A DNA stretch of 64,000 bases from Paracoccaceae bacterium (GCA_012270125.1 JAAXIY010000026.1:1-64000), one strand, 5' to 3'; counted from the stretch's first letter, positions 30,954 to 41,129 are shown. Notes: generated from the letters alone by a model not told the origin. Numbers and translations are program-made.

Positions 30954-31622
30954 ATGGATAGTTTTAAGTTTTCTATTTCAGAAAATGAATTGGTGGCCTT
31001 GCCCTCCGGGGCTCTCTGGTGGCCATCCCAATCCTTGCTATGTGTTTCAGATCTTCATTTCGGTAAGTCGAATAGATTAGCTAGAAAGGGACAATCTTGG
31101 ATCCCTCCTTATGAAAACCAAGACACACTGTTAAGACTAGAAAAAGATCTTAAGACTACAAAGGCAAGAATGATTATTTGTCTGGGTGACAGTTTTGACG
31201 ATAACGAAGGGGATAGGTTCCTTCCAAAAGATGAAATCCTTTGGATTCGAAAGATGCAAGAGGGTAAAGAATGGATATGGATTTCTGGGAACCATGACCC
31301 ATCACCTAAAGCATTAGGGGGGAGTTTCGTACAGTCTATAGAGATTGGAAAAATTAATTTTCAACATATTGCAAATACAAAAGAAAGTTACGAGATATCT
31401 GGCCATTACCATCCCAAAATAAAGTTAAGGCTTAAAGGCCAATCTTTTACAAAAGCTTGTTTTTTAATCGACGATAATCGAGTAATAATGCCAGCCTATG
31501 GTACTTACACTGGAGGCCTGTATTGCAATCGGGAACCACTACGTTCGATTATGCAAACAAAAGCCATCGCTATAATGACCGGAAAGGAGGTTTATCCAGT
31601 CCCGATTTCTAAAGCTAATTAG
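30954..31622 (+). CDS. pdeM: Ligase-associated DNA damage response endonuclease PdeM
   Basis: Metallophosphoesterase-fold nuclease paired with the helicase upstream. Metal-binding motifs are visible in order: SDLHFGK, GDSFDD, SGNHDP and SGHYHPK. I set the start at the ATG at 30954 ([10 protein letters not shown], 222 residues), 35 bases after the helicase stop; a TTG six codons earlier is possible but has no better ribosome site. The stop overlaps the folD stop by 4 bases tail to tail. Confidence 0.88.
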   Translation: MDSFKFSISENELVALPSGALWWPSQSLLCVSDLHFGKSNRLARKGQSWIPPYENQDTLLRLEKDLKTTKARMIICLGDSFDDNEGDRFLPKDEILWIRKMQEGKEWIWISGNHDPSPKALGGSFVQSIEIGKINFQHIANTKESYEISGHYHPKIKLRLKGQSFTKACFLIDDNRVIMPAYGTYTGGLYCNREPLRSIMQTKAIAIMTGKEVYPVPISKAN

Positions 31623-32512
31623 CTTAATTTAATGTCAGGCTCAGAGAGACCATATTTGCGGCAACAGGCAACTAAAGTATTTACCAATAAGCAAGCAATA
31701 GTCATTGGACCGACACCACCAGGAACCGGGGTGATAGCACCAGCAACTTCGGAGCAACTTGAGAATTCAGCATCTCCAACAAGCCGTTTACTTCCATTGC
31801 TTCCCTCAACTCTATTGATACCAACGTCGATAAGCGTGGCTCCAGGCTTGATCCAATTACCCTTGACTATTTCTGCTTTACCCACTGCTGCTACAACAAT
31901 ATCAGCCCGTCCAACAACGTGTTCTAAGTTTTTAGTTCTGGAATGCGTAATGGTAACGGTGCAACTTTCATTTAACAAAAGTTGTGCCATTGGTTTGCCG
32001 ACTATGTTGGAGCGACCAACAACTACTGCATCCATACCTGATAAAGATCCATGAAATTCTTTTAGCATCAGCAAACAACCTAGTGGTGTGCACGGGACCA
32101 TGGAAGATTGACCTGTGGCAAGTAGGCCAACGTTAGAAATATGGAAACCATCGACGTCTTTGGCAGGATCAATTGCGTTTATTACAGCCTCTTCATTGAT
32201 ATGTGGTGGTAATGGCAATTGAACTAAAATTCCATGTACAGCGTCATCATTATTTAAATCGTATACCAACTTTAGAAGATCCAGTTCCAACGTATCTTCT
32301 TTCAGTTTATATTCGTAAGAATTCATGCCTGCTTCTTTTGTTTGCTTACCTTTCGACTTAACATAAACTTGGCTTGCTGGATCTTCACCAACTAGCACCA
32401 CTGCGAGACCTGGTGTGATTTTGTGGTTATTTTTTAAATCTGCCACGTTCAGAGCAACTTTATCTCTGAGTCTTTGCGAGAAAAGCTTGCCATCTATTAT
32501 TTGCGCTACCAT
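31619..32512 (-). CDS. folD: Methylenetetrahydrofolate dehydrogenase/cyclohydrolase FolD
   Basis: Bifunctional enzyme interconverting 5,10-methylene-, methenyl- and 10-formyl-THF. [13 protein letters not shown] carries the catalytic tyrosine and lysine; [14 protein letters not shown] and GRSNIVGKP (NADP site) are all present. 297 residues. Last gene of the fhs-chorismate mutase-folD group. With Fhs it can oxidise one-carbon units made by sarcosine oxidase to formate, or run in the biosynthetic direction. Confidence 0.96.
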   Translation of the reverse strand: MVAQIIDGKLFSQRLRDKVALNVADLKNNHKITPGLAVVLVGEDPASQVYVKSKGKQTKEAGMNSYEYKLKEDTLELDLLKLVYDLNNDDAVHGILVQLPLPPHINEEAVINAIDPAKDVDGFHISNVGLLATGQSSMVPCTPLGCLLMLKEFHGSLSGMDAVVVGRSNIVGKPMAQLLLNESCTVTITHSRTKNLEHVVGRADIVVAAVGKAEIVKGNWIKPGATLIDVGINRVEGSNGSKRLVGDAEFSSCSEVAGAITPVPGGVGPMTIACLLVNTLVACCRKYGLSEPDIKLS

Positions 32513-32545
32513 CGTCAGTATCCCTTAAAGTTAGAGGAAATAAAT

Positions 32546-32851
32546 TTATTCTTCGCGAATAATTTCTGCTTCTCTTTTAATCGACCACTCAATCAGAATT
32601 CTCCAGATTTTCTCAACCAAATCTGAGTCAAGATCTAGTTCTTGCGCAGCCTCCCGCGCATTTGAAACAACACTTTCAATTCTATCAGGAATTCTTGCAG
32701 GCATCCCGTTTATACTTTTCAAATCAGTTGCTCGATCTATGAACTGTGAACGCGTGGCTAATAGTTCAACTATTTTGATATCCAACTTATCAATTTGATG
32801 ACGCAATTCTTCCATACTTTTACAATCATCCGGTTTTGTAAGTTCTGTCAT
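32546..32851 (-). CDS. Chorismate mutase (AroQ class)
   Basis: 101-residue helical protein: MEELRHQIDKLDIKIVELLATRSQFI is the first long helix of the AroQ fold with its active-site arginine, followed by IPDRIESVV and EKIWRILIEWSIKREAEI. It should convert chorismate to prephenate for Phe/Tyr synthesis. The related isochorismate-pyruvate lyases look alike, but no siderophore genes are near. It lies between fhs and folD on the same strand, a common neighbourhood in Rhodobacteraceae. Confidence 0.88.
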   Translation of the reverse strand: MTELTKPDDCKSMEELRHQIDKLDIKIVELLATRSQFIDRATDLKSINGMPARIPDRIESVVSNAREAAQELDLDSDLVEKIWRILIEWSIKREAEIIREE

Positions 32852-32901
32852 TGCGATCTCCTGAACTCAAAGTTTTATTACGTAAAACATTAAATTCAAG
32901 T

Positions 32902-34578
32902 TTAGAACAACCCTTCTATTTCACCAAAGCGATTGAGATAAATGGATTCTGCTGCAGGTACTCTAGGCAAACCTGGCATTGTCATAATTTCACCACATAC
33001 AACAACAATAAAGCCCGCCCCTGCACTAATCCTGACTTCACGAACTGGCACACTATGGCCAGTTGGTGCACCACGTAAGTTGGGATCAGTTGAAAAACTG
33101 TATTGTGTCTTTGCCATACAAATTGGCAAATCACCGTATCCTTGATCTTCCCATTGCCTCAACTGATCACGTATCCTCTTATCCATAAGCGCTTCGTCAG
33201 CCCTGTAAATTCTTTTACAAATTGTTTGTATTTTTTCAGCTAGTGGCATGTTGTCAGGATAGATTGGTGCGAAATCAGATATGTCTGAGTCAGCAATTTC
33301 TGCTACTCGTTTTGCCAAATCTACTGAACCCTCTGATCCAAACTCCCAATGTTTTGATACAATAGCTTCCGCGCCCTGACTCGTAACAAATTCCATGACG
33401 GCATTTATCTCATTTTGCGTGTCTTTAACAAAATGATTAATTGCCACAATCACCGGTACACCAAAACTTTTCAAATTCTCTATATGACAGCCCAAATTTG
33501 CACAGCCAGACTTAACAGCACTCACATTTTCTTGGCCTAAGTCTTCCTTTAACACACCACCATTCATCTTCATTGCACGAATGGTTGCAACAAGCACTAT
33601 GACAGATGGAGACAAGCCAGCTTTACGGCATTTTATGTTTAAAAACTTTTCAGCACCCAAATCTGCACCGAAGCCAGCTTCTGTCACAACATAATCAGAT
33701 AATTTAAGCGCTGTTTGAGTAGCGATTAATGAATTACATCCATGTGCTATATTGGCGAATGGCCCACCATGTACAAATGCTGGGTTATTCTCTAAAGTTT
33801 GCACCAAATTGGGTTTAATCGCGTCTTTCAGCAAAACTGTCATAGCACCATCCGCCTGTATATCTCGGCAAAATACTGGGCTACGGTCACGTCTGTAGGC
33901 AACTATCATATTACCTAATTTCGTCTGTAAATCGTTGAGATCTTTTGCTAAGCACAAAATTGCCATAACTTCTGAGGCAACCGTGATGTCAAACCCTGCT
34001 TCTCTAGGAAATCCATTTGAAACACCCCCTAGAGAGGCCGTAATTTGACGCAGGGCCCTATCATTCATATCGACAACTCTACGCCAAACTACCCTTCTAG
34101 TATCAATACCTAGGTCATTACCCCAATAGATATGATTATCGATCATGGCTGAGAGTAGCGAATGCGCCGATGTTATTGCATGAAAGTCCCCGGTAAAGTG
34201 TAGGTTCATATCCTCCATTGGAATAACTTGTGAATAACCACCGCCGGCAGCCCCGCCTTTCATACCAAAATTTGGCCCAAGAGATGCTTCCCTTATGCAG
34301 ATCGTTGCATTTTTTCCAATTTTGTTGAGCCCATCACCTAGACCAACAGTTGTTGTTGTTTTACCTTCTCCAGCCGGTGTGGGATTTATAGCCGTTACAA
34401 GAATTAGTTTTCCATTATTTCTATCCTGAACACTATCAATAAATTCTTGAGACACCTTTGCTTTATCATGACCAAAAGGTAACAAATGTTCTGCAGGAAT
34501 TCCAAGGTGAGCTCCAACTTCTTGAATTGGCTTTTTTTCAGCGCTACGCGCTATTTCAATATCGGTTTTATAGCTCAT
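32902..34578 (-). CDS. fhs: Formate-tetrahydrofolate ligase
   Basis: ATP-dependent synthesis of 10-formyl-THF from formate and THF, reversible in vivo. The P-loop is [11 protein letters not shown] at about 67-77; [10 protein letters not shown] and the glycine-rich GGG segments are conserved. 558 residues, full length. In marine Rhodobacterales Fhs with FolD can oxidise methyl carbon from sarcosine, glycine betaine and methylated amines, consistent with soxBDAG in this window (inference). First gene of a three-gene unit. Confidence 0.97.
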   Translation of the reverse strand: MSYKTDIEIARSAEKKPIQEVGAHLGIPAEHLLPFGHDKAKVSQEFIDSVQDRNNGKLILVTAINPTPAGEGKTTTTVGLGDGLNKIGKNATICIREASLGPNFGMKGGAAGGGYSQVIPMEDMNLHFTGDFHAITSAHSLLSAMIDNHIYWGNDLGIDTRRVVWRRVVDMNDRALRQITASLGGVSNGFPREAGFDITVASEVMAILCLAKDLNDLQTKLGNMIVAYRRDRSPVFCRDIQADGAMTVLLKDAIKPNLVQTLENNPAFVHGGPFANIAHGCNSLIATQTALKLSDYVVTEAGFGADLGAEKFLNIKCRKAGLSPSVIVLVATIRAMKMNGGVLKEDLGQENVSAVKSGCANLGCHIENLKSFGVPVIVAINHFVKDTQNEINAVMEFVTSQGAEAIVSKHWEFGSEGSVDLAKRVAEIADSDISDFAPIYPDNMPLAEKIQTICKRIYRADEALMDKRIRDQLRQWEDQGYGDLPICMAKTQYSFSTDPNLRGAPTGHSVPVREVRISAGAGFIVVVCGEIMTMPGLPRVPAAESIYLNRFGEIEGLF

Positions 34579-34714
34579 CTAGGTGTCCCCTATGCAATGA
34601 TAAACGTCTCTAAATCGTATAAAGCTTAAGTAAAATTGTAATTTTGCATTTCCGACATTTACCAGACCACTTGCGGCCAGATGTCGCAAAAATATGAGCA
34701 TACTAAATTAGACC

Positions 34715-35440
34715 CTATTTCAAGGTTGACTCAGCAAGTAACTCATTTGTTCTTTTTTCGATAACATTCTCAAGTTCATTCATAAGATCTGAGTTTTCCA
34801 AGCCTTTAGGAATTACGGGCAAACACTCAACAACTGCCAATCCGGGCTTTCGCATAACCCCATACTTGGGCCAGAAAAGACCAACGTTACAAGCCACAGG
34901 TAAACATTCTTGACCAGTTTGCTGATAAAGCGCTGCTACGCCTATTTTATATGGTTTAAAATCTCCTGGAGCAACTCGGGTTCCCTGTGGATAAATAATA
35001 AGCTGACCAGGCGGAGCTGTACCTGATGCAACCGAAGACATCATTTTTTGAATAGCTTCGGTTCTTTTTCCTCTTTCAACTGCAACACATCCAATTTTTT
35101 TTGCATACCAACCCAAGACAGGCGCCCAACGTAATGAGGATTTCATTATAAATTTTGGCCTTGGCGTTTCACTTACGATCAAAATTATATCAAAAAAGCT
35201 TTGGTGTTTTGCCGCTATAATGAATTCGTGATCTGGAATTACACCCCTAACTTCAGATTTAAGACCTACCATCCAAGAAGCGGTCCAGCGAACCCATCTG
35301 CACCAAACATGAACAGCCAAATATGAATACTTTCTATTTAGGCTGACTAGTGGACAGAATAGTAAACCAAAAACTACCATCATGAGATACATCTGGATAA
35401 GGAAAAAAAGAGAGCGTGTATATTGAATAGCATAAGCCAT
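34715..35440 (-). CDS. plsC: 1-acyl-sn-glycerol-3-phosphate acyltransferase (PlsC family)
   Basis: Membrane enzyme making phosphatidic acid from lysophosphatidic acid. An N-terminal hydrophobic helix (about 10-33) precedes the catalytic HQSFFD (H79, D84, the HX4D motif) and the glycerol-phosphate-binding YPQGTR. 241 residues. Its ATG overlaps the ftsX stop by one base, so it is coupled to the ftsE-ftsX pair. A second acyltransferase domain, in the fusion protein at 56.7 kb, lacks the HX4D aspartate. Confidence 0.9.
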   Translation of the reverse strand: MAYAIQYTRSLFFLIQMYLMMVVFGLLFCPLVSLNRKYSYLAVHVWCRWVRWTASWMVGLKSEVRGVIPDHEFIIAAKHQSFFDIILIVSETPRPKFIMKSSLRWAPVLGWYAKKIGCVAVERGKRTEAIQKMMSSVASGTAPPGQLIIYPQGTRVAPGDFKPYKIGVAALYQQTGQECLPVACNVGLFWPKYGVMRKPGLAVVECLPVIPKGLENSDLMNELENVIEKRTNELLAESTLK

Positions 35441-36333
35441 TAGGTCAGGGTCCTAAGGATACTCAGTGAAGAAATACGTGTTGTTAAAAACGTTAAAAAA
35501 GAAAAAGACAGGGGTACTATGCCTAACCAAATCCATTCCATCCCCTCTAATCGTAGCCCTGTTAAAATCGCAGCTTGATCGGACTCAGATGGTAGGAGAA
35601 ATAAAGTTAAAGATGCTAAGGATGATCCTAATAAAGAGCCAAAGAAAGCTTGGTTTGCAAGTTTTCGAACAAAAGCCGAAGCAATATATTGATCAGTTGC
35701 TCCAACCAATCTCAAAACCTCAATGATTTTTTTGTTTGAAGACAATGCTGCACGGGTCACCAGTGTCATCATCGCAACGACTATCAACACGATTAATCCT
35801 ATAGAAAACCAACCCAAAAACCAAATGCGATCAGCTGCTTTAATCAGAGGTTCGCGCCACCTTGTGTGATCGTCCAATACTGCTGCGGGGACTTCGGCTG
35901 CCAGCCTTAATCTTAGTCCTACTCTATCATAACCATTTTCATCTTCTTCAATACTGATAAGACGGGGCATGGGTAAATTTTTTATGGGAACTTTCGGACC
36001 AAACCAAGGCTCGAGTAGTGCTTGTTGTTCTTCTGGCTTTAACACACGAAAGGAGGCAATTCCTCTCGTAGTAGACAATACGCTCAAGGCCGCTTCTGTT
36101 TGTGCCTCCAAGTCTATTGAAGGTGCAGATACTCGCAATGTTGCGGAATTTTTTAATGAGTCAGACCAATTTTGAGCTAAACGATCGGCTGCAGATGAGA
36201 GAGCTACTGAAAATACAATCAAGAACGCCATTGATGCAGAAGTAAAAAATGTCAAAAGTGTAGTGAAACCATTTTTTGGAACAATTTGATTTACATATCT
36301 ATCTGATAAAAAGACTTTTCTAATGCCGGACAT
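35440..36333 (-). CDS. ftsX: Cell division protein FtsX
   Basis: Membrane partner of FtsE in the divisome, where the complex activates periplasmic wall hydrolases. Four hydrophobic segments are visible: near 20-42, about 172-195, about 219-245 and about 268-290, with a periplasmic loop between the first two. 297 residues. It overlaps ftsE and plsC by one base each. Sequence conservation in this family is low; the ftsE neighbour makes the call secure. Confidence 0.9.
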   Translation of the reverse strand: MSGIRKVFLSDRYVNQIVPKNGFTTLLTFFTSASMAFLIVFSVALSSAADRLAQNWSDSLKNSATLRVSAPSIDLEAQTEAALSVLSTTRGIASFRVLKPEEQQALLEPWFGPKVPIKNLPMPRLISIEEDENGYDRVGLRLRLAAEVPAAVLDDHTRWREPLIKAADRIWFLGWFSIGLIVLIVVAMMTLVTRAALSSNKKIIEVLRLVGATDQYIASAFVRKLANQAFFGSLLGSSLASLTLFLLPSESDQAAILTGLRLEGMEWIWLGIVPLSFSFLTFLTTRISSLSILRTLT

Positions 36334-37007
36334 TACAAATCACTTCCAGCAAGTTGCACTCTTTTGTTGCTTATCCGTAAAACACGCGCCTGCACACTAG
36401 CTTTTGTAAATCTTATCAAGTTTAAATCATGAGTAGCAATCACGATTGTCTTCCCCATATGGTTTAATTCGATCAACAAACGAATTAGTCTTTGAGACAT
36501 TTCCCAATCAATATTACCCGTAGGCTCATCAGCCAATATGACATCTGGAGACATAATGATAGCGCGAGCCAATGCTGCTCTTTGTCTTTCGCCACCAGAA
36601 AGTTCAGGTGGCAGAGCTTTTGATCTATGGGACAGGCCAACCCAGTTCAAAAGCTCCTTTAAATTTACATTATCTGACAAAGAATTCTGACCCGAAACCA
36701 TTATCGGTAGTGCTATATTATCATTCACGTTTAAGTGATCCAAAAATTGACAATCCTGATGGACAACGCCAATTTTTCTCCTTAAATAAGCCATTTCATC
36801 GCGGGTTAAATCTGAAGACTCTTTACCAAAGATCGTAAGGGCCCCAGACGTAGGAACGAGAGAGCCATAACACATTTTAAGAAAAGTTGTTTTACCAGAT
36901 CCTGACGGCCCAGTAAGAAAGTAAAAAGAACCCTGAGATATAGATATATTTAGCTCTGACAAAAGTTCATCACCGTAAGAGTATGCGGCGCTTTTCATCT
37001 CAATCAC
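36333..37007 (-). CDS. ftsE: Cell division ATP-binding protein FtsE
   Basis: ABC-type ATPase paired with FtsX. Walker A GPSGSGKTT at about 34-42, Q-loop VHQDCQFLDHL, signature LSGGERQR, Walker B VILADEPTGNID and the switch histidine in IVIATHDL are intact. 224 residues. It is the first gene of ftsE-ftsX-plsC and is divergent from the zinc-ribbon gene across 156 bases; such divergence is common in Rhodobacteraceae. Confidence 0.95.
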   Translation of the reverse strand: MIEMKSAAYSYGDELLSELNISISQGSFYFLTGPSGSGKTTFLKMCYGSLVPTSGALTIFGKESSDLTRDEMAYLRRKIGVVHQDCQFLDHLNVNDNIALPIMVSGQNSLSDNVNLKELLNWVGLSHRSKALPPELSGGERQRAALARAIIMSPDVILADEPTGNIDWEMSQRLIRLLIELNHMGKTIVIATHDLNLIRFTKASVQARVLRISNKRVQLAGSDL

Positions 37008-37163
37008 AGCTAAATCGTCCCTCAGTTATTTTTTATTCATAAATACAATTACCATACTGTAATAAACTGTTGTTCAACAATTAAAAGCATGTACTTTTAC
37101 GGCTATATATATTTTTTTATCTGGCATAAAGTCTGATGCAGACATTTATTAAAAAGAGAGCAA

Positions 37164-37793
37164 ATGCGTTTAGTTTGTCCATCTTGTAAAGCAAATTACG
37201 AGGTTCCTCGTACTGCAGTGCCAATTGGAGGCAGAGAAGTACAATGTGCGAGTTGCGGTCATAAATGGTTTCAAACCAGAACAAAAAAGACAACAGACGA
37301 AAAGCCTACTCAGCTTGACTCCAAAAGCAGCGAAGAAAATAATATTGAATTAGAAAACAACGCGTCTGCTCAACGAAAAATTGACCCTTCTGTTATAAAA
37401 ATACTTAAAGAAGAGGCAAAAAGAGAAATCGAAGCTAGAGATCGAGAGCGTAGCAATAAAAACAAACCATCTAAAAAGAAAAAAACAGAAAAAAGTCTAG
37501 AAAACAATAATCCAGAAATTCTAACAAAGGCTGCCATTTTAAAGCATCAGTCTAAAGATGTAATTGCAGAAGCTCTGGACGAAAAAAAACGATCGCAGTT
37601 TCCAGGTTTCATTTTGGGCTTATTGGTGGTTCTCGCATCCTTTCTGGTTTATAGTTTTAATGCAGAATTGATATTACTTTTACCCGAAGCTGAAAGCTAC
37701 ATTATTGCATATGTCCAACTTATTGACTGGATTAGGTTAGAACTAAACAAGCTTGCGGGAAAAACTATTTATTTGATAAATAGCTTTGTTTAA
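37164..37793 (+). CDS. Zinc-ribbon (MJ0042-type) single-pass membrane protein
   Basis: The first 40 residues form a zinc ribbon: CPSC (C5, C8) and CASC (C28, C31) with YEVPRTAVPIGGREVQC between, the MJ0042 motif. A long charged, lysine-rich linker follows (about 45-145), then a hydrophobic helix FILGLLVVLASFLVYSF. 209 residues. Proteins with this plan beside ftsE are frequent in Rhodobacterales, but no function is established; tethering a cytosolic zinc finger to the membrane near division genes is speculation. Confidence 0.82.
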   Translation: MRLVCPSCKANYEVPRTAVPIGGREVQCASCGHKWFQTRTKKTTDEKPTQLDSKSSEENNIELENNASAQRKIDPSVIKILKEEAKREIEARDRERSNKNKPSKKKKTEKSLENNNPEILTKAAILKHQSKDVIAEALDEKKRSQFPGFILGLLVVLASFLVYSFNAELILLLPEAESYIIAYVQLIDWIRLELNKLAGKTIYLINSFV

Positions 37794-37816
37794 TAATAAA
37801 AATTCAAAAAATTATT

Positions 37817-38416
37817 TCAATTTTGCATTTCTATTTCTATAGCCTTTTCAAGTAATTTTACAGCTTGTGGGCTGGACCAATCAGCATCACCAATAAACCT
37901 TGCAACCTCTTTGCTATCCCTATTAATCAAAATTGTTAATGGAAGTCCTGCTACTTTGAGAGAACGGGCCAAGTGCCCTTTAGGATCTTGATATTTTATT
38001 AGGTTATCAATTGACATTTTTTCAAAAAATTTATCCACAGATTTTGGTGAATTTCTCATTGTAGCTATTGTTACAACATTAAAGTTTTTGCCACCCTTAA
38101 TTTTTTGAAGGTTTGACAAACTAGGCATTTCCTTAAGACATGGGGCGCACCAAGTTGCCCAAAAGTTAACTAGCGTCAGACTTTCTGAAAAAGACTCCAA
38201 AATAACTGGATCACCGTTTGGCTTATAAAATACCTCTTCACTCAATGCCTTTGGAGTTTCGTGCAAAATTAACTTTTTCATTTCACCAACTTTAAATTCT
38301 TCTAAAATAGAAAATTTGTTAACTTCAGAAAGCACAGTATTTGCACACAAGCTAAAGGCCGTATAAAGAACAACAAAAGTTGAAAAATTTGTTAATCCTT
38401 TAAAGGGTATTTTCAT
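37817..38416 (-). CDS. TlpA-family membrane-anchored thioredoxin
   Basis: Periplasmic disulfide reductase of the TlpA/ResA type, usually involved in cytochrome maturation or copper handling. An N-terminal hydrophobic anchor or signal (about 9-25) is followed by the thioredoxin fold with active site WCAPC (C90, C93) in [15 protein letters not shown] and the cis-proline segment [11 protein letters not shown] start it at the ATG at 38416 (199 residues); the reading frame continues 114 codons upstream but that part lies antisense to argH and has no family similarity. Its start codon shares two bases with the argH start. Confidence 0.9.
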   Translation of the reverse strand: MKIPFKGLTNFSTFVVLYTAFSLCANTVLSEVNKFSILEEFKVGEMKKLILHETPKALSEEVFYKPNGDPVILESFSESLTLVNFWATWCAPCLKEMPSLSNLQKIKGGKNFNVVTIATMRNSPKSVDKFFEKMSIDNLIKYQDPKGHLARSLKVAGLPLTILINRDSKEVARFIGDADWSSPQAVKLLEKAIEIEMQN

Positions 38417-39806
38417 GTCAAAAAAATCCTCAAATAAAATGTGGGGTGGTCGGTTCTCTACCGGACCAGATGCCATTATGGAAGCAATTAACGCCTCAAT
38501 TGAATTTGACAAGCGTTTGGCACCTGAAGACATTGAAAGTTCTTTAGCCCACGCCGAAATGCTAGCTGAAACAGGCATCATAAATCTTCCTGATGCTAAT
38601 GCTATAAAGCAAGGCCTCGAGGAAATCCTAGCTGAGCTTGAAGCTGGTGACTTGGAATTTTCAACTGCACTTGAAGACATACACATGAATATAGAGTCAA
38701 GACTGAAGGATAAGATTGGTGAACCTGCTGGCAGACTCCACACTGCAAGATCCCGCAATGACCAGGTGGCAACCGATTTTCGACTTTGGGTCAGAGGCCA
38801 AATAGATCTGATTGACCAAAATTTAGTAAACTTAATCAGAGCCCTTCTCGATCAAGCGCAAAGTGGCATTTCTTGGATTATGCCCGGCTTTACGCATTTA
38901 CAAACGGCCCAACCAATAACTTGGGGTCACCATATGATGGCATATGTGGAAATGTTTACTCGGGATCGTTCTCGATTTAAAGACGCTAGAGCGAGAATGA
39001 ATGAGTGTCCATTAGGCTCCGCTGCATTAGCTGGAACTTCTTTTCCAATAGACCGAAACTATACATCTAGTAAGCTTAAATTTGCCAGACCAACAGCGAA
39101 TTCTCTTGATGCAGTTAGTGACCGCGACTTTGCTTTAGAATTTTTAGCCTCTTCCTCTATTTGTGCTATGCATTTAAGCCGATTAGCGGAGGAACTGGTA
39201 ATATGGTCTTCCGCGCAATTCAAATTTATTGAGTTATCAGACAGATTTTCAACAGGGTCTTCTATTATGCCCCAAAAGAAAAACCCTGATGCAGCTGAAT
39301 TAGTAAGAGCAAAAATTGGACGAATTTTAGGCGCCAATATAGGCTTAATGACAGTTATGAAAGGGCTGCCTTTAGCATACTCAAAAGACATGCAAGAAGA
39401 TAAGGAGCAAGTTTTTGATGCTGCGGATAGTTTAAGACTGGCCTTATGCGCAATGGAAGGCATGATTAAAGATTTGACTGCTAACAAAGAAAGCCTAGAA
39501 AAAGCAGCGAAATCTGGCTTCGCGACCGCAACTGACTTAGCGGATTGGTTAGTCAGAGTTTTAAATCTTCCTTTTAGGGAAGCTCATCACATTACAGGTG
39601 AATTAGTGAGGCTTGCTGAGCAATTAGAGTGCGATTTGTCCGATTTAGAACTCAAAGATATGCAGAAAGTTCATGCGGATATAACAGAAGATGTTTTTAC
39701 GGTTCTATCTATTGAAAATTCAGTTAAATCACGATCTTCCTACGGAGGGACTTGCCCTGAAGAAGTGCAATTTCAAATAGATAGATGGAAAAAGGAGTTA
39801 GAATGA
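38415..39806 (+). CDS. argH: Argininosuccinate lyase
   Basis: Last step of arginine synthesis, splitting argininosuccinate to arginine and fumarate. The fumarase-superfamily signature [12 protein letters not shown] is present, along with [12 protein letters not shown] and [16 protein letters not shown]. 463 residues. AAAGGG 7 bases before the ATG is the ribosome site, placed inside the divergent tlpA coding sequence. The stop overlaps the start of the small lipoprotein gene (ATGA). Confidence 0.97.
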   Translation: MSKKSSNKMWGGRFSTGPDAIMEAINASIEFDKRLAPEDIESSLAHAEMLAETGIINLPDANAIKQGLEEILAELEAGDLEFSTALEDIHMNIESRLKDKIGEPAGRLHTARSRNDQVATDFRLWVRGQIDLIDQNLVNLIRALLDQAQSGISWIMPGFTHLQTAQPITWGHHMMAYVEMFTRDRSRFKDARARMNECPLGSAALAGTSFPIDRNYTSSKLKFARPTANSLDAVSDRDFALEFLASSSICAMHLSRLAEELVIWSSAQFKFIELSDRFSTGSSIMPQKKNPDAAELVRAKIGRILGANIGLMTVMKGLPLAYSKDMQEDKEQVFDAADSLRLALCAMEGMIKDLTANKESLEKAAKSGFATATDLADWLVRVLNLPFREAHHITGELVRLAEQLECDLSDLELKDMQKVHADITEDVFTVLSIENSVKSRSSYGGTCPEEVQFQIDRWKKELE

Positions 39807-39901
39807 GAATTATTACTCTCGTTTTGCTTTTCTGCTGTTTGACAGCAGGTTGCGGAGTGGATGGCCCACCAAAACCACCCTTAAGTAACGAAACAAAATA
39901 A
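39803..39901 (+). CDS. lptM: Small LptM-like lipoprotein
   Basis: A 32-residue lipoprotein: a hydrophobic signal [16 protein letters not shown] with lipobox LTAGC, then [15 protein letters not shown]. The ATG overlaps the argH stop (ATGA) and AGGAG lies 5 bases upstream, so translation is well supported. The GCG-x-x-GPP pattern right after the lipobox resembles LptM (YifL), the chaperone for LptD maturation, and a similar tiny gene commonly sits between argH and lysA in alphaproteobacteria. The gene is firm; the LptM assignment rests on size, motif and position. Confidence 0.75.
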   Translation: MRIITLVLLFCCLTAGCGVDGPPKPPLSNETK

Positions 39902-39922
39902 AATAAATTTTTGGAAAATTAA

Positions 39923-41095
39923 ATGACGCAACTTCAATTCGCCGACAGCATTTCTAGATTGGGAACAGAGTCAGCATTTACAGTTTTGGCGAAAGCAAAT
40001 GAATTGGCTGCCAATGGTAAAGACATTATTAATCTGGGAATTGGTCAGCCAGACTTCAAAACACCTGAGCATATCGTTCAGGCAGGAATAAAAGCTCTTC
40101 AAGACGGGCACCATGGATATACTCCTGCAAACGGCATTCCTGAATTGAGGGAAGCTGTTGCAAGGGACTTAGAAAAACGTCACCAAACCCATGTTAAACC
40201 ACAAAATATAATCGTCGTTCCAGGTGGAAAACCAACTATGTTTTTTGCTGTACTTTTATTTGGTCAAAAAGGTGCCGAAATAATGTACCCTAACCCGGGC
40301 TTTCCAATTTATGAGTCAGTAATAAACTACACTGGCGCCACAGCAGTGCCCATTGCTTTGAAAGAGGAAAACGGGTTTGCTTTCGAAGCAGAGGCGGTTT
40401 TATCTCAGATAACCAGTAAAACAAGGCTTATTATAATTAATAGCCCAGCAAACCCAACAGGTGGAGTCACACCAAAATCAGAGGTTGATAAATTAGTGGA
40501 AGGATTAAAAAACCACCCACACGTAGCCTTGTTATCAGATGAAATATACAGTCAAATGCTATATGATGGGCGGAAGCATGTCAGCTTGTTGCAGTATCCT
40601 GAAATTCGAGACAGGCTAATTGTTTTAGATGGTTGGTCAAAAACCTATGCCATGACAGGTTGGCGTATGGGATATGCAGTATGGCCAGATCAAATGGTAG
40701 ACCAAGTCACTCGGTTGTGTATTAATGATCACTCTTGCGTAAACGCTGCAGCACAGTATGCAGGATTAGCTGCATTAACAGGACCAAAAGATCCGGTTCT
40801 CGAAATGGTGTCACAATTTGATGAAAGACGTAAAGTTATCGTTTCTGCACTAAATGACTTAAAAGGAGTAAGCTGCATTGACTCAGCTGGCGCCTTTTAT
40901 GCATTTCCAAATATATCAGAAACTGGGCTTTCTTCATCTCAAGCTCAGGATTTGATCCTTGATGAAGCCGGTGTTGCCACTATTGCTGGAACTAGTTTTG
41001 GTAAATTTGGAGAAGGATATTTGCGGTTCTCATACGCAAATAGCAAAGACAATATATTACGCGCTATTGAGCGAATAGACAAAATTCTAAAATAG
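39923..41095 (+). CDS. Class I/II PLP-dependent aminotransferase
   Basis: Fold-type I aminotransferase of the AspC/MalY-like group. PLP lysine K240 is in LDGWSKTYAMTGWRMGY; the cofactor aspartate/tyrosine pair is in LLSDEIYS (D206, Y209); INSPANPTGG supplies the conserved asparagine. 390 residues. It lies between the lipoprotein gene and lysA on the same strand, so an amino-acid-biosynthetic role is plausible, but the substrate cannot be read from the sequence. Confidence 0.88.
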   Translation: MTQLQFADSISRLGTESAFTVLAKANELAANGKDIINLGIGQPDFKTPEHIVQAGIKALQDGHHGYTPANGIPELREAVARDLEKRHQTHVKPQNIIVVPGGKPTMFFAVLLFGQKGAEIMYPNPGFPIYESVINYTGATAVPIALKEENGFAFEAEAVLSQITSKTRLIIINSPANPTGGVTPKSEVDKLVEGLKNHPHVALLSDEIYSQMLYDGRKHVSLLQYPEIRDRLIVLDGWSKTYAMTGWRMGYAVWPDQMVDQVTRLCINDHSCVNAAAQYAGLAALTGPKDPVLEMVSQFDERRKVIVSALNDLKGVSCIDSAGAFYAFPNISETGLSSSQAQDLILDEAGVATIAGTSFGKFGEGYLRFSYANSKDNILRAIERIDKILK

Positions 41096-41129
41096 AAGCA
41101 TCATTTAAGAAAGCGGAGCAAAAAAATTA

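Noticed and set aside
38417-38758. A 114-codon N-terminal extension of the tlpA frame on the reverse strand
   Set aside because: It is antisense to argH, serine-rich with no thioredoxin similarity, and the signal anchor typical of TlpA begins exactly at the ATG at 38416.
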